Assembly: GCF_947623445.1 (NCBI RefSeq) | Contig: NC_135245.1 | Coordinates: forward strand, 6,021,501 to 6,085,500 | DNA from: Clavelina lepadiformis | Lineage: Eukaryota > Chordata > Ascidiacea > Aplousobranchia > Clavelinidae | Length of the DNA stretch: 64,000 nucleotides | Direction of reading: 5' to 3' | Part shown: one piece after another, positions 24,406-37,500 of the stretch | Numbering within the stretch: the stretch's first letter is position 1 | How the letters are laid out: each line of letters opens with the position of its first letter | Translations under genes and position numbers: made by a program | The notes under the pieces: model-generated | What the model saw: the letters and a program-made list of their open reading frames with translations, nothing else | Told to the model about the DNA's origin: nothing | Databases searched by the model: none

Positions 24406-27400
24406 ATGCGCTGGTTGCTTATAGCGCTGTTGAAATTTCTGCTGTTTTCTTGTTGTTATTCTAGATATCCTTGGAATCCTTGTCAAAAAACGTCAACTGT
24501 CAACGGAAAAAAATTTATTGCTGTGTTTTCGTCGTCATCGAATCAAAACTACTTTGCCAGAAAGAGTCTTGCTGAAATTACATCTTGGGCTGATCGCAGT
24601 TATACTTTTGTCGAATGTGCAGCAAGAGGATTGACTGAAATCCCTCAAAATTTGCCGGAACGTATGGAAGCGCTTGATCTCACTGACAACCTGATAAAAC
24701 GAGTTAAAGTGAATGATTTTGTTTCTTATCCAAAAGTAAGCCTTTTGAATATGTTCGGAAATTGCGCTTTCAGCAGACGTTCTCCGTCGCTTCCACCATG
24801 CAAAGAAGACCTATACATAGAGCCTGGTGCGCTACAACACCTTTTACATTTGAAATGGTTAGGTTTATCAAACAATAACCTTCGTGAATTTCCACAAAAA
24901 TTACCATCATCAATCATTGGACTGGATATAGCTCTCACTAAATTGGGTGATATAACTCCACAGTTGCGAGACTTGCCTAACTTAGCCATTCTGTCTAGTT
25001 CCCAAAATTGCATCGAAAAAGACTGCCCAAGAAACTTTACAATAACAAGGTTACCTTCTCCCCGGTTCAAGTTTCTTGATTTATCATTCAATAATTGGAA
25101 ACGGATTCCAAGAGACTTTCTTGGAAATAAATTGAAAGCTCTTTTCTTTGGTCTTAATCCTGTGGCTCGACTGACAAAAGATGATTTTTTAAACTCAACA
25201 AAACTAGAGCTTTTAGATTTGAGCGGCATGGGTCTTACTATTGAAGAAAGTCTATCAGTTTCTATAGAAAACGGTACGTTTGATTCACTAACTGAACTCA
25301 AGTTCCTCAACCTTGCAAGCAACTATATTTGCTTTTTACCGGATGATATATTTAAAAACAACAGAAATCTTGAAAATTTGTATCTAGACCACAATTCTTT
25401 AAAACAGGCAATATTCGAAGCTAAATTCTTGCTGAATCTAAACAAATTGCGACATGTTGATCTATCGTTCAATAATATACGTCAAGAAAAAGTAAAACCA
25501 AATAACTTCCTCCGGTTGGGTTCAAGTTTTTCTTCTTTGACATCACTGGAAATAGTATTATTTGGTTCTGAACGAAGCCAAATTGCATTAACTGCATATT
25601 CTCTACTGTTTCATAGAATTGACATTAAATCATTTACCAGTTTTTCAAATTTAAGTCATCTATCGACGATTGATATTTCATACTGCAAGGTTCGTTATAT
25701 ATACCCCGAAGCATTATCTAAGTTGCGTAGTCTTAACTCTCTCCGAGCGTCAAACAATCAGTTAACGTTCGGTACTGAATCAATTACTACGAAAACGTTT
25801 TATAACTTGCCAGAAAAAGTGTTGAAAAATCGATTTGTGTTTACTGTTCGTTTTCAAGAAGTTCAGGATAAAGAAAGATCTTCGAAAACCACCGATCCAG
25901 AATGTGACAGCAGCGGTTTATTTGATTTTTCAAGCAACCAAATCTCAACCATTTCCAAGATAAAGGAGCTTTTTTCATCAAAGGCAACAATACTTGATTT
26001 TTCAAATAACCAAATCAGCGAGGTACGATCAGATGATTTGAAACAACTGGTGCATTTGCGTTGCATTATCTTGTGCAAAAATCCAGTACAAAAGATAGAT
26101 TCTCCCTCTTTTAATAACTTATCTAACCTGCGTCAGATTTATTTTAGTAACGAAGGAAATTTTCTCGATTATTCTTTCTTGTGTTACTTGAATCCTTTGG
26201 CAGAAATCAAGTTAGTTTGGAAATACGCGAAAGAGAATCTTAATATCGATTTATTAGATTGGCAAATAAAGCACAACTGTTATGTAAGGTCGGTGGTAGC
26301 CTTACATATTGAACAAAATGACTTAAAATTATTTTTTTCTTCTGATACAACCCTGTTAAACTTTCTTCCTGACCTCAGAAAACTTAGTCTTATTGATTGC
26401 CAAGTCTCCAATATTTTTGAGAATGGATTTGATGGCCTATACCGCCTTGAGAGCTTGGATATGAGCCATAACCAACTGGCAAGGTTTCCATTCAAAGCAA
26501 TAAAACGTATAACAACTTTGCACAGTTTGAACTTAAACTACAATAATATCTTTGAATTGAGAGAAAATTTGTCATTTCTTCCCAACTTGAAGAAATTTTC
26601 TATTGCTCACAATAACGTAAGATTTATCCAACCAGGCTTATTTTCTCATCGAAGGCTCCAGTATCTTGATGTCAGTTACAACAACATATTTCGACTAGAC
26701 CCAAGCATTTTCGGGAAAGATATTTTGGAATCACTTTTGTATTTAGATCTAAGGGGAAACGATTTAGACTGTTCTTGTTATATATGGGACAGTTTTTATC
26801 ACTGGTATACTTCTGAAGCGAGTGACCAAACAAAACTTCCTGGATTTTTTCCAAAATGCACGTTGGAGATAGACGAATACTATGGCGGCTGTGTATCGTG
26901 CCAATACCCGCTGAATCTGCGTGGGCGTCCGGTGTCTCTTTATGGGTTTAATACTTCGTGCGATTTGCGGCGACAGCTCAAGTATACCCTGGCATTCACA
27001 ATATTCTTTATAATATTCATTTTCCTTGGCACTGTTACTTACAGTAAATGGTTCAAGAGATTGATATTTCGCAAAGTGAATGAATACTTCAGAGTTGCGT
27101 CTTTGGGTCGAAGCGATGTTTCAACAAAAAATCATAATAACAAGAAAGCTTTTGTATTCTTTGACCACAGTAATGATGAACTCGGTGATTGGGTGGATAA
27201 TAAACTGGTACCTCATATGATTAACGGAAACCCTTCTATTGAACTGTTGTTAGCTGGACGCGACATTGGAGTTGGCAGAGCTACTACCGAAGATCTTCTT
27301 CGCCTTGTCACGACCAGTCGCAAAACAATCGTAATACTTTCTGGCAACTTTTGCAACACTTCAATTTGCAGGTAAATGATTGTCTAAAAAGCAATTTTAA

Positions 27401-27702
27401 ACTGTGCAATAGTTTATTAAACAGATTAGAAACTGTTTACTATTAGGCCTATATTTGGCAGGTTTATATTGACCGCACTTCAGGAACTCCAGTATTCTGC
27501 TGGAAGAGATCACCTGATTATACTGGAGTGGCATAGTGAAGAAGCAGCTTGCATTCCAGAATCAATTCAACGAACATTCAACCGAAAATTTTACAACTTC
27601 CTGAGATTCGACCAAACCATTGATGACGAAGTGATGTTTTTTGAGACTCTACGAACTGCTTTCGCAAGTAGCGTAGAGCTCTCGGGAATTGAAACATTGT
27701 AA
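24406..27702 (+). CDS. Toll-like receptor (2 exons)
   Basis: Exons 24406-27371 and 27462-27702 join in frame (AG|G arginine codon) to 1068 residues. Order: signal peptide (1-20, MRWLLIALLKFLLFSCCYS); an ectodomain of many leucine-rich repeats (LxxLxLxxN) to about 780; a cysteine-rich C-terminal cap (DCSCYIW... to about 855); one membrane helix at about 858-880; and a cytoplasmic TIR domain at about 913-1060. TIR box 1 is KKAFVFFDHSNDELGDWVDNKL and box 2 is GRDIGVG. Box 2 normally reads RDxxPG; here valine stands where the signalling proline sits. The 90-bp intron lies within the TIR coding sequence. The expected role is pattern recognition at the cell surface or in endosomes, with TIR adaptor recruitment. 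The ligand cannot be predicted. All but the last 80 residues are on one large exon. Confidence 0.95.
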
Positions 27703-28844
27703 ATCTAATGCTGTGTAGGTGGCTAAGTTATAAGAATCAATGGCGTCTTTATGACGGCGTTGACGGGGGATCAAGGCTGAAATATTTTGACAGCTGAGCC
27801 TAAAATTCAAGCTTCACCGGAAATCCGCGGTGCTTTTAAACATCCGAAACTGCTTAAAACGTCTCGAGGCTACATGTATATTTTGTTTTCACATTCATCA
27901 TTTTGCAGAACTTCATCGTGTACAACTTTTAAACGCCGTATATGCAACGATACCGCATAATTCGTCGCTGAGATTTTTCGCAAGGTTCAATTTTCTTACA
28001 AACAAACTTGTACTGTATTGCGTAGGATCCGTAATCATACTCACGTCATAAATTGGATTTTGTAAACTATTTCCTCTTCACCTACCTTGAAAAACATGGC
28101 CAGTTTAACTTTGCTATCACAACTCGACTAACCAAGGAACAAACCTGTACAGCGTACATCAACAAATGCTATACGCAATTTGTATTGTTAGAAATATAGT
28201 CCATCGAAATTTTTCTCTTTATGCTTGATAATTAAATTAGAACGACAAATGTCTTGCTGTGTTCGATCATTGGTCGAAGTTTTGTTCTTAACTGTCGTTA
28301 TTGTTTTAGACTTTTAGAGCAACGCTTGCAGCTTTTATAACACTTAAAGTTGCAATGGTTATACAGCCGACAAGAAGAAATGCGATAAATTAATAGACAT
28401 GAAGACGCGAAAACGACTATATCGGCTAAAAGGCCCCAAAGACTGGGTTCGTGAGGGGTGCCATGGCCTTACGCTACCCTAATACGCGAATGGTATAGGA
28501 AGTCTCTCAATATATGGAGTTTTGAAAATGTTTAAGTTTCTTTCTGATTGTGAATATGAAAAAGCGTTTGTTACAGCCGAATTTCAAATTTTTATGTTGC
28601 TTTAAACCGAATAGTAATTGTTATGTACGTGCTTACGAAAAAATCAAATGAAAATGCAATGGAGCCAGATATAATCTTATAAACAAAATTCTCATACAAG
28701 AGCTCGTTAATTTAGCTCAAACAGCATTACTTAGAAAAACATAGCATGAATTATAGTTTGCATATCATGTGCTTGTGACCTAAAAGACTTTCAAGAAGAA
28801 ATTGCTCTGTCAAAACATAAGCTATATAACAATAACTATATAGA
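27703..28844. other. 3' flank of the Toll-like receptor, no gene seen
   Basis: Short overlapping ORFs only. No recognised exon, tRNA or bounded transposon. It includes the 3' UTR of the receptor gene, without a clear AATAAA close to the stop. Confidence 0.4.
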
Positions 28845-28981
28845 GTTGATGTTGTCTGGACCGTATTAATCAAATTTTAAAGTAAAATAACAAACAAAGA
28901 CTAGCTATAATAGCTTACCGACAACCTCCCCACCTCAGAAATCTCCTGACGTCGAGCAAATTACCCGACACATCTGAAGAA

Positions 28982-29401
28982 TTGGGAACATTCCCCTGCC
29001 AACACACCAGATGTCAACTGTGTCCGTACATCCACACAACTGACCGAGTAGTCGGCCAAAATGGATTTACGCATCGCATCAATGGAAGATTTCAATGCAA
29101 CAGCACTAACGTCATTTATGCCATCTGCTGTCAGCGTTGCCCCAAGGCAATTTATGTGGGAGAAACAGGATCGACCTTGAGGAAACTATTCACGGGTCAC
29201 AGAAGTGATATTCGTCATGAACACAACCATAAACCAGTAGCTGAAAATTTCAACTCACCGAGCCATAACATCAACGACTGATTATTAATTTCTACTAACT
29301 GCCTTGATCGCAGAATTACGGAACAGCGCACCATTCACTTCTTTAATTGTATTAATGACGGCCTTAACAGAGATGCCGGTTTTATGGGACTTTATAAATA
29401 A
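28982..29401 (+). pseudogene. GIY-YIG endonuclease end of a Penelope-type ORF
   Basis: The frame reads GTFPCQHTRCQLCPYI, then VIYAICC.RC...IYVGETGSTLRKLFTGHRSDI and KPVAENFNSPSHNI. This is the cysteine-rich linker and GIY-YIG fold typical of Penelope-like retroelement C-termini. A TGA at 29279-29281 interrupts the frame. Beyond it the frame continues to a natural end (RDAGFMGLYK, TAA at 29399-29401). In intact elements the domain nicks target DNA for reverse transcription. Here the upstream reverse transcriptase is gone, so the copy is dead. Confidence 0.82.
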
Positions 29402-29602
29402 ATATTCATTATTTGACTTTAATACGTCTTTATTCTCGTTTTCCTTTCATTTACCGATTTATTTTATTTTATGTTGCTGCGCCATTAAGTATTTTGTGAT
29501 TGCTTGGATGCATGTAGATATTACGTCACGATTGCGATTATTGTTTCCAAGCAGACCTTTACTTAGCAATTTTGAAATATTTTTTGCCATTTCACAGTAC
29601 AC

Positions 29603-29630
29603 CTGAAGAAGCAAGCTTATGTTTGCGAAA
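29603..29630 (+). ncRNA. Hammerhead-like ribozyme core (degenerate)
   Basis: CTGAAGA (CUGANGA box) is followed by a six-pair stem GCAAGC/GTTTGC with loop TTAT and then GAAA, the order of a hammerhead catalytic core. One extra A sits before the stem, and a clear stem III with the cleavage site could not be drawn. Penelope-like elements are known to carry hammerhead motifs near their ends. It may be a relic. Confidence 0.4.
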
Positions 29631-29697
29631 GCTCGTGTCGAAAAATATAAAGTTAACCTTAGCAGTGCCAAACTATATCCTGTTTCTTATTTTACTT

Positions 29698-30267
29698 AAT
29701 AACTAAGTTATATAACAAGACAATGTTGCAAGATTGCTACCTAAAGAAGATCGAACTGGCTTAATTTGAAATAAAAAGGGAAGAGATTTACCCTGCGAGA
29801 CATTGTGTCAGAAGACAGCTTTTAACATTCATTGTCAACTATATCGACTTATAAAGGCATTTGATAAAATAAAATGGGTATTTTTATTTCCATATTTAGA
29901 AAAATAATGTAAAACGGATACGCACAACCAACAAGATATTTTTTAATGATATAAAAATCACTTTATTAAATAATGCTATCTTGCATATATATAAAAACGC
30001 TCTGGATCTGTTGAAAAATTTCCCATTGCATCTGGTCTGCAGCAACGTTGCATGCGCTTTCATCTATATTCTCTTTCTTTTGGTGGTAAATGTTGTTTAA
30101 GCAAAATCAGCTTTTATTTCCCACTTGTAATCGTTTGAATTTGTCAGTTCACACATACCATCAGCAACTTGTCAGTTACCGAACAGTATATAATAACATG
30201 GTGCTATTTGTAAACAGCAGGCTGCTGTATAAGAGTAACATCTGTTCTTCTGATCACAACCCTGTCT
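29698..30267. other. Spacer, no feature recognised
   Basis: AT-rich sequence with no exon, RNA gene or bounded repeat that I can support. Confidence 0.4.
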
Positions 30268-30438
30268 CTCTAAGTTAGGGGTGGCCAACCCGTGGCCCGC
30301 GGGAAGGGTACTGAGTGTGGTATTTTGGTGTGAGGGTTTTAATTAAAAATTAGCAGTAAACACTCAAGTGGCCCGCGCAATGATTCGTAAATCGCATGAG
30401 ACCTTTGGCCAAAAAGGTAGGACACCCCTGCTCTTAGT
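30268..30438. mobile_element. Small hAT-type MITE
   Basis: The element at 30276-30430 (155 bp) starts TAGGGGTGGCCAACCCGTGG and ends GGTAGGACACCCCTG. It is flanked by CTCTAAGT and CTCTTAGT, an 8-bp duplication with one mismatch. The GGGGTGG.CAACC end is typical of hAT-derived MITEs. It contains GTGGCCCGCG inverted subterminal motifs and no coding frame. Confidence 0.83.
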
Positions 30439-30461
30439 CATCCATAGTAGGGTGTTATACC

Positions 30462-30517
30462 GATGTCACCAATTGCAGGCTGCTTCTCAAAAATAGCAGG
30501 CTACAATTGGTGACATC
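30462..30517. repeat. Perfect 14-bp inverted repeat (hairpin)
   Basis: GATGTCACCAATTG (30462-30475) and its exact reverse complement (30504-30517) are separated by a 28-bp loop with two copies of GCAGGCT. It lies 24 bp after the MITE. The function is unknown. Confidence 0.7.
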
Positions 30518-31563
30518 ACAAGAAAAATTTAGCATGTACTCAGTTAAAACTGCTATTGAAATCCAAGGTCCACCCACCGTGATCTCTGCACCAACTTTAG
30601 ACTTAATCATTAACTAAAAGGACGTGTTGGGTCTATGCCAGCTTGATTTAAGTTTACCGTCCCATCATGTCATGTTTGCTTTCCTTCTATAATCTATTAC
30701 AGCAAGATTAATCACAACTGCAAAATAAACATTACTGATATAGAGAGCTAAGGCGTTCATGTTGCTACATAATGTGGCGCGGCATTTTGCCTACTTGCTA
30801 TATACTTTCAAGTTGCTTTCTAAACGGTAAAAAAGTCGCATGATGGTCAGCATCTGTTGAGGACAAAATATCAACAACAAGTAAACCACAGTATTCGGAA
30901 GAAATACACAACAAAAAGTTAGGAAGAAATAGGTTGCAGCTTCTCAGTAAGCAAATGTAGGCAATAGTAGAAGACTTGGCTTTAATTTTATCTGAACACT
31001 GAACAGGCTACAAGTAAACAATAGGATCGCTGACATCGAATAATTTTTAGTTTGGTACACGATACACTGAGAATATCTTGGTTTACTTGTCTGAAAAACT
31101 GTTATTCGTCGATGGTAAACTTGATACAGTTCACTAGCACAAAATTTAAAAGTTTTATTAACTCAACTATAAACTAATTGGCTTATATTAAGGCAATCTT
31201 ATCTGGATAAACCGTTTATATGCAGACAATTTAACTTTACTTGTTGCAGGGATTTTAATTTCGTTTAACACACCAAATCACTTCAAGAATCGTTGGCTAA
31301 GCAAAAACTTGCGCAAAATAAGCCTATACTGTATCATTGGCGAGCACCTCAGGTGTATTTGTACTTGTTTTGTACGACTACTCAGATTTCTAAAACGTTG
31401 ATCTTTTATGACGGTTTCTACCGAATTTCGAACTTGGTTGCAAACTCTGTAGTCTATAAACAATACAATTTGCCTTTAGTCGTTACCGCAGAATGTATAA
31501 AGTAGACTGTTTTTATTACAGTTGTAAAACAAGTATATTAACTAAATACTTAATTTGGTAATT
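30518..31563. other. Upstream flank of carboxylesterase gene 1
   Basis: About 1 kb with no exon recognised; presumably the promoter and 5' UTR of the gene starting at 31564. No TATA box is convincing. Confidence 0.4.
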
Positions 31564-34500
31564 ATGGCTGAGTGTCCTACCGTTAAAACAACGTGCGGAT
31601 TGGTCAAGGGAAAAGTGTCCAAAGCAGTGGACAAAACCGCAGAAATTGTGTACCAATTTTTGGGCATACGTTATGGTCAGGCTCCCACAGGAAAACTCCG
31701 GTTTTGCAATCCGCTAAAGTAAGTTAAAGTTTCCAAAACTCGATGTGAAAATATTTTCCATGTATCTTGGCGGAAATGTCGTGTTTATCGAACTGTCTTT
31801 TTAACACCGACTTGTCCTCCCTTTTAGAGCAAAACCGTGGGAAGGCACTTTTCAGGCAGTTCATACTTTCAAAAACTGCCCGCAGATTCACGAAGTGAGT
31901 CTTATGTGCGACGAAATGTTACCTTCTAAAAATGAACTGAACTTTGATCCAATTGCACGCGAGGAAGATTGTCTTAAGCTGAATATTTTCACACCGGAAT
32001 GCGATGACAAGGCAAAATTACCGGTAAGCGATTTGCAAAGAACTTTTGACGTTATGAGGCGACGCTGAACCATGAAGCTTAAGAGAATCAAGCAATATGC
32101 ATATCAATGTCGTGAAATAATCTTACATTTCGGAGAATATCACCTAAAATTTCTAAATAATGGAATTAAACTACCGTGGAAATTAACAGGTGATGGTCTA
32201 TTTCACTGGTGGACACTATCAGCGGCTTGCTGGTGGCAGAACAAGTGGCTCAGCTCTGGCTGGAATGAATAACGTCGTCAATGTGGTGCTTAACCATCGG
32301 GTCAACGCTTTTGGTTTCTTGTCGCTCGGAAAAAATTCTTGCTGTCCAGGAAATCTAGGCCTTCGAGATGCTATCTTGGCTCTGGAGTACGTCATGAAAC
32401 AATACTTTTTGTGTAATAATCAAACGGTTGTTGCAAATGTCGTTTTTATGCAAACTTTACAAATGTCTGTGCTCGTAGGCCAACATCAGGAGAGTATAGG
32501 TTAAGTTTTAATAATTGTCAAAATGAACTCAACTTCATCAGTATACATGCTGGGTTAATCGTTTCTAGTTAATACTTAATTTAATGATTTTAAATTTTTT
32601 CCCTTAACGTTGTTGTTTTATTTATGAAATACAGTACAGTAAAAATAAATTGTCCTACAGACTACAGTATGTACAACTTCTATAACAGCAAACTGAATGT
32701 TTATCCAGATGGATTCGTAACAACGCAAAAGCCTTTGGCGGGGACCCTGACAACGTAACCCTTTTTGGAGAAAGTTCAGGGTCTGGAATGATTCATCTGC
32801 TCATGATGTCGCCTTTATCACGTGGTTTGTTCCACAAAGCAATATTGATGAGTGGAACCGTCCTAAGTTCTTGTAAGGTTCCAGTTAAATCTTGTTAATT
32901 TCGCATTTGTAGGCATAATTTGCACCCTTGTATGTCAACAATTTTCTTACTATACGGCGATGACCGCTGTGTCAATGACGTGGTAACTTTCTTCTATAGT
33001 TCTATTTTCTGATGATCTTGCTGTTGTGCGCGATCTCTTCTTGAAGCAGTTTGGTTTGGATGCCAAAACTATGGAGGATGGTGATATTTTAGAAAAGCTT
33101 CAATCCCTATCCGTGGAACAAATATTGGAAGCTCAAAAAGGCTTTACGGTATTATCCCTTATCGTGGCCTTGTTTAATGCACATTGGTTTAAATTATTAT
33201 TTATTTGTTTATAAAACAATTGTTAATCCACAGTTAATTAAATCAGTATCATCATAAATCAGGCAAGCAACTCGTCTTGAAAACATAATAGCCATAAAGC
33301 GTAAGCCTATAGTCTAAACATATAATTCCAATCCACAACAATTATGGAATGTTTACTTTTAATTCTAGACCTCTACCACTGTTGCCTATACTTCTCATAA
33401 TATTTTCTATTTTGCAGAGCTTTACTTCCTTTTTGCCTTGCGTGGATGGTCACGTGATTACCGATACGCCTGCTCAACTCATAAAGGCCGGACAAGTGAG
33501 CCCGGTGCCGCTTTTAATTGGGTGCACAAATAGCGATGGGACCGGTTTGTTGTCGATGTTAAATTTTTCTGATTATGAAAAGGGATTGAGCGAAGAAGTT
33601 GTGAAAGCGACCTTTAAGGCCACCTATCTACACATGTACAAGGTAAACTGCAACAGAGAGGATGAGTTGACTATAATGGCGTCGCCACACAGCAATGCAG
33701 ACGCAAATCAAAATCACAGAAGTTTGGTTTATAGTTTAATTATGCCTTAGTATTCCATAAATTTGAAAAAATTTTACCAGTAAGTTTTAGTTAAAAATCT
33801 TATTTCCTAACTTGGATCTTAATTCCGGCTTTGGTTTTAAAGTTTGTATTAGGCAGGACTACCAAACAAGTGTGAGTTGTGACATTTAGTGAATGCAAAT
33901 AAGCTATAGTAAAAGACTGAACCGTTACATGCGGCGATACGAATTAAACAAATAGACTTCAACGACAGGCTTTTATGTTTGGAGAATGAGTGTGGAAAAA
34001 GTTAATTTAAGCTGTTTTTAGGTTTCAATTGAAGTTAGACTCAGATTAAAAAGTTAATTAAGGTCAAGTATGGTTTATGACACATGTTAGGTTATAACAA
34101 GAAATATAGAAAAAATGGCTTCTAATACGCATGACTTTTTCCAATGAAATAGTGAAATTTTTTAATCAAAGTCAATATTGTAAAACGTAATGAATTAAAA
34201 CTGCCTTAAAGCCAAAGGAATTAAGCCCTACGGGATGGATGATGAAACAGAATTGCTTAATTATCGGAGGTGGACAGTCGGTACTTTGAAAGGTACCGGT
34301 ACTGTGCAAAAAATGTACCGACGGTTCCGATATTCGGTACTATTTTAAAAAAGTAGTTCGGTACTTCGTCGGTACTCGGTACCGGTACTTTTTGTGTAAA
34401 AGATTCTATTGCAAATGCAATGTTTGCCACTATTACGCCCCCGGTAAAGGTTACTTCAAGTCAAAACATATGTGACGTTAATCGCTTGCAATTTTACTTG

Positions 34501-37500
34501 ACATTTCTAGATTAAAAAAGATCAAAAGATGTTAAAATTAATATTAATAGATTAATTAACATGTATTTTTGAAAACATATTTGTTAAAATTTTGAAATTA
34601 TTACGTGAAAAGCACTGAGTACCGGGACAGACTGACATTTTTTGAAAAAAGTAATTCGGTACAGAGATTCGGTACTTTTTTCAGAAGTACCGGTCTAGGA
34701 ATTGAAAAAGTACCGCGATACAGTAATTCGGTACTATGGTACCACGGTACTGACCACCTATGCTTATTATTCCATTAAAACGTATTTTGTATCGCATTTA
34801 CTCATGAATACGAAATTACAAGTTGTTGTTAGCTTTAACACATGCATATCTCAGTTTGCCACCTGCTACGGTACGATTTTACAGTACTGTATAAGCGGGG
34901 AAGTATTAAAGTTATTGAACTTTAATAAATCGTTTCACGATTTTCGCGACACGATTAACTTACCGTAGACACCAATAATTCACTGCGTAATTGCTTGTGG
35001 CCTTCGTTTTTTCGACATCTCGTCACCAAGCATAATTCTGTATGGTGCGTTTGCGAGTGTTGTGTTCCATAAACAACTGTTTGTTTAAAAAACCAGTCAT
35101 TTATGGAAAACCGTACAAAAAGTTAAGCTCAAATATTTTATAGGCAGTTTGGTTTTCAAAATTTTATTTTTTAATAACGTATATTTCTATAGACGGCCAT
35201 CTAATGACGTAATTACCTACCTGATGTACATGTTGTAATCTGCTTTTAACAAGAGATGTTGGATATTTAAAGGACGGCGACGCAGAGGATGCATACCAAA
35301 CCGCAAGTAAATTTTACCGAATAGATGAAAACAGCAATGATCCTTTGCGATATAGTGAGTTTCAAGGAAATATGGTTACTGATACAATTTTTCTGGTTCC
35401 ATCCATCGCTGCCGCCTCTGCCCATGTTGGTAAGATTATAAGTCGGTGCCGTAAATTTCATGGTAACATAGGCTTACTCGCTATAGCGATAAGCTGCTCT
35501 GCTTGTGTGTATAAGTGAAGCAAAAAATTAGTTTCATAATGTTTATAAACGGACATTTTTGTAGCCATGGGACAGCCTACCTACTTCTATGAGATGACAC
35601 AGCAACTGGAATTTAGCCACTCAGAAACGAACGGACCAGAAGTTCGTAAAAAGCCAGAGTTTGTCCGATGTGACCACGCTGACGATCTTTTCTTTGTGCT
35701 TGGAGTTCCATTCATTGAGGGGAAACTTTCCCTTGGTGCTCATTTCACAGATGACGAAGTTGAGCTAAGCCGTCACGTGATGCGATATTTTACAAACTTC
35801 GCCAAAAGCGGGTGAGTTTCCGTTCACCTATACAATAAAATATAGGTATATAGGTACACCTGTAGATAGGAACGTAATGTAATTATTGGGAAAGTATAGT
35901 ATACCGTATCAACAAAACTTTGATTAAAGTATAACATAAGTTCGACGGTAGGTTACTTTAAGAATCCAGCCTAAAGTTGGTCACCGTCTCGTCTTATATA
36001 GTTATTTATTTTAATGTGTTTATTTCTAGTTCAAGTAAATTGGGCTACCTGGTAAACCATTTGCTACAAGTGGTAAAAGTCATGGTTTAAAATAAGTGCA
36101 TATTACAGTTTGTAATTGATGTTATATATAAAATATGACATATTATAATTAAATTCATGTTAATTTGGATAAATTTAAACAAAATAAAATGAATCCATTT
36201 ACAACAAACTTAAAATGATAATAAGACATACAAAGAAATGTAATAGTTTAGAGAAATTATACTACCTAAAACAAATTCAATTAAATTTATGCAAATTGAA
36301 AATAAAATTATACAAAATTAAGAAGTTTTAAACAAAGTTTAAAAAATATAAAAACAAAGAACTTCTAAAATGACTTATAAAAAACAAATAATTTCTATAA
36401 AAATTAAACTACGTTTTTAAACAACAATATACTGTAAATTCATATGAATGTAGGTAAATTTAAATAGGTTTACCCGAGTTGAAATCAGTTCGAAACATTT
36501 TTAAAAATGCAAACGTATAAGTTTAAGTATACAAACGTATAAGTTTAAGTATACAAACGTATAAGTTTATATTTAAATTACATTAGAGTTGTACAAACTG
36601 GGATTGCGTCAATTAATTGGCAAATAATCCTTAATCCAATCTTTAGCCTTAATTATGCTGCTTCGGCGTGAGAAGGTTGAGAGTCTGCATGCCGTTAACG
36701 CTAATTACACGTTTATCAACCAATCAATTATTGTTTATTTGAGCTTTCTAACTGAACTGTAATTCGATTATTATCAACCTTAATTTTTTTTTTTTTATAG
36801 ATTAATTGAAATTTATTTAAGTTTATTTTAAACGTTTATAATACGATCAAATGTTTTGTATTTTTTATAATTTTTTAATTAACATGATTTTTTTAACTAT
36901 GTACAGTATGATTGTACTTGAATTTGTATGAATTTATAACAAGTTCAACGCATTTCCATGCTTTTATATGGATTTATTTGAGTTTCTATTATTTTTTGAA
37001 ATTTATATGAATTTAGTTCAATTCGTAGAAATTTACTTAAATTTATACAAATTTTATGAATTTATTTAAAATCACTGTAAATGAGTTAACAAGTAAACCA
37101 CTTAAATTGCAAACAAACAAGCGATGAAGTGACCAACAAACCAGTGAACAACTTTAAATGCACATAACTAACTGAATAATTAACCGTGAAAGTGGAACTT
37201 TTAACCAACATCACGGTTTGAATAAGTAACTGAACAGATAGATCACCATACGTTACCAGTAACCAACGTCACCTATAAATAGGTAACCGAATAAGCAATC
37301 AGAAAATCGGTAACTAGCCTATATTTAAATTTGGAATAAGTTACTGAAGATGTAACCAGGAAACCGCTAACCAACTTCACACCGGTCTTATCAACACAAT
37401 TTTGAAAAGGAATAATCGCTTTGTATATTAAAAGGAAATAGGACAAAAATTGACTATTGTGTCCACTTTAGTTACGCAGCTATTGTTTTTAGCAACCCGA

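Larger units (their letters stand above)
28845..29697 (+). mobile_element. Penelope-like element remnant
   Basis: The left edge carries GTTGTCTGGACCGTATTAATC followed by AAATTTTAAAGTAAAATAA (28851-28890). The right edge carries TATCCTGTTTC then TTATTTTACTT, whose continuation in the copy at 52978-53032 is the inverse of the left edge, so inverted terminal sequence bounds the element. Inside are the GIY-YIG coding remnant (28982-29401) and a hammerhead-like motif (29603-29630). The reverse transcriptase part is missing. The assignment rests on the GIY-YIG domain type. Confidence 0.7.

Noticed and set aside
24726-25322. 198-codon ORF antisense to the Toll-like receptor
   Set aside because: Shadow of the leucine-rich repeat coding frame; no independent domain.
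33349-33417. In-frame extension upstream of carboxylesterase 1 exon 6 with a start codon
   Set aside because: Homology and the TTTTGCAG acceptor place the exon start at 33418; the upstream part is intron.
36509-36569. 22-bp unit repeated about three times, CRISPR-like at first sight
   Set aside because: Units are directly adjacent with no spacers, in an intron of an animal gene; a simple tandem repeat.
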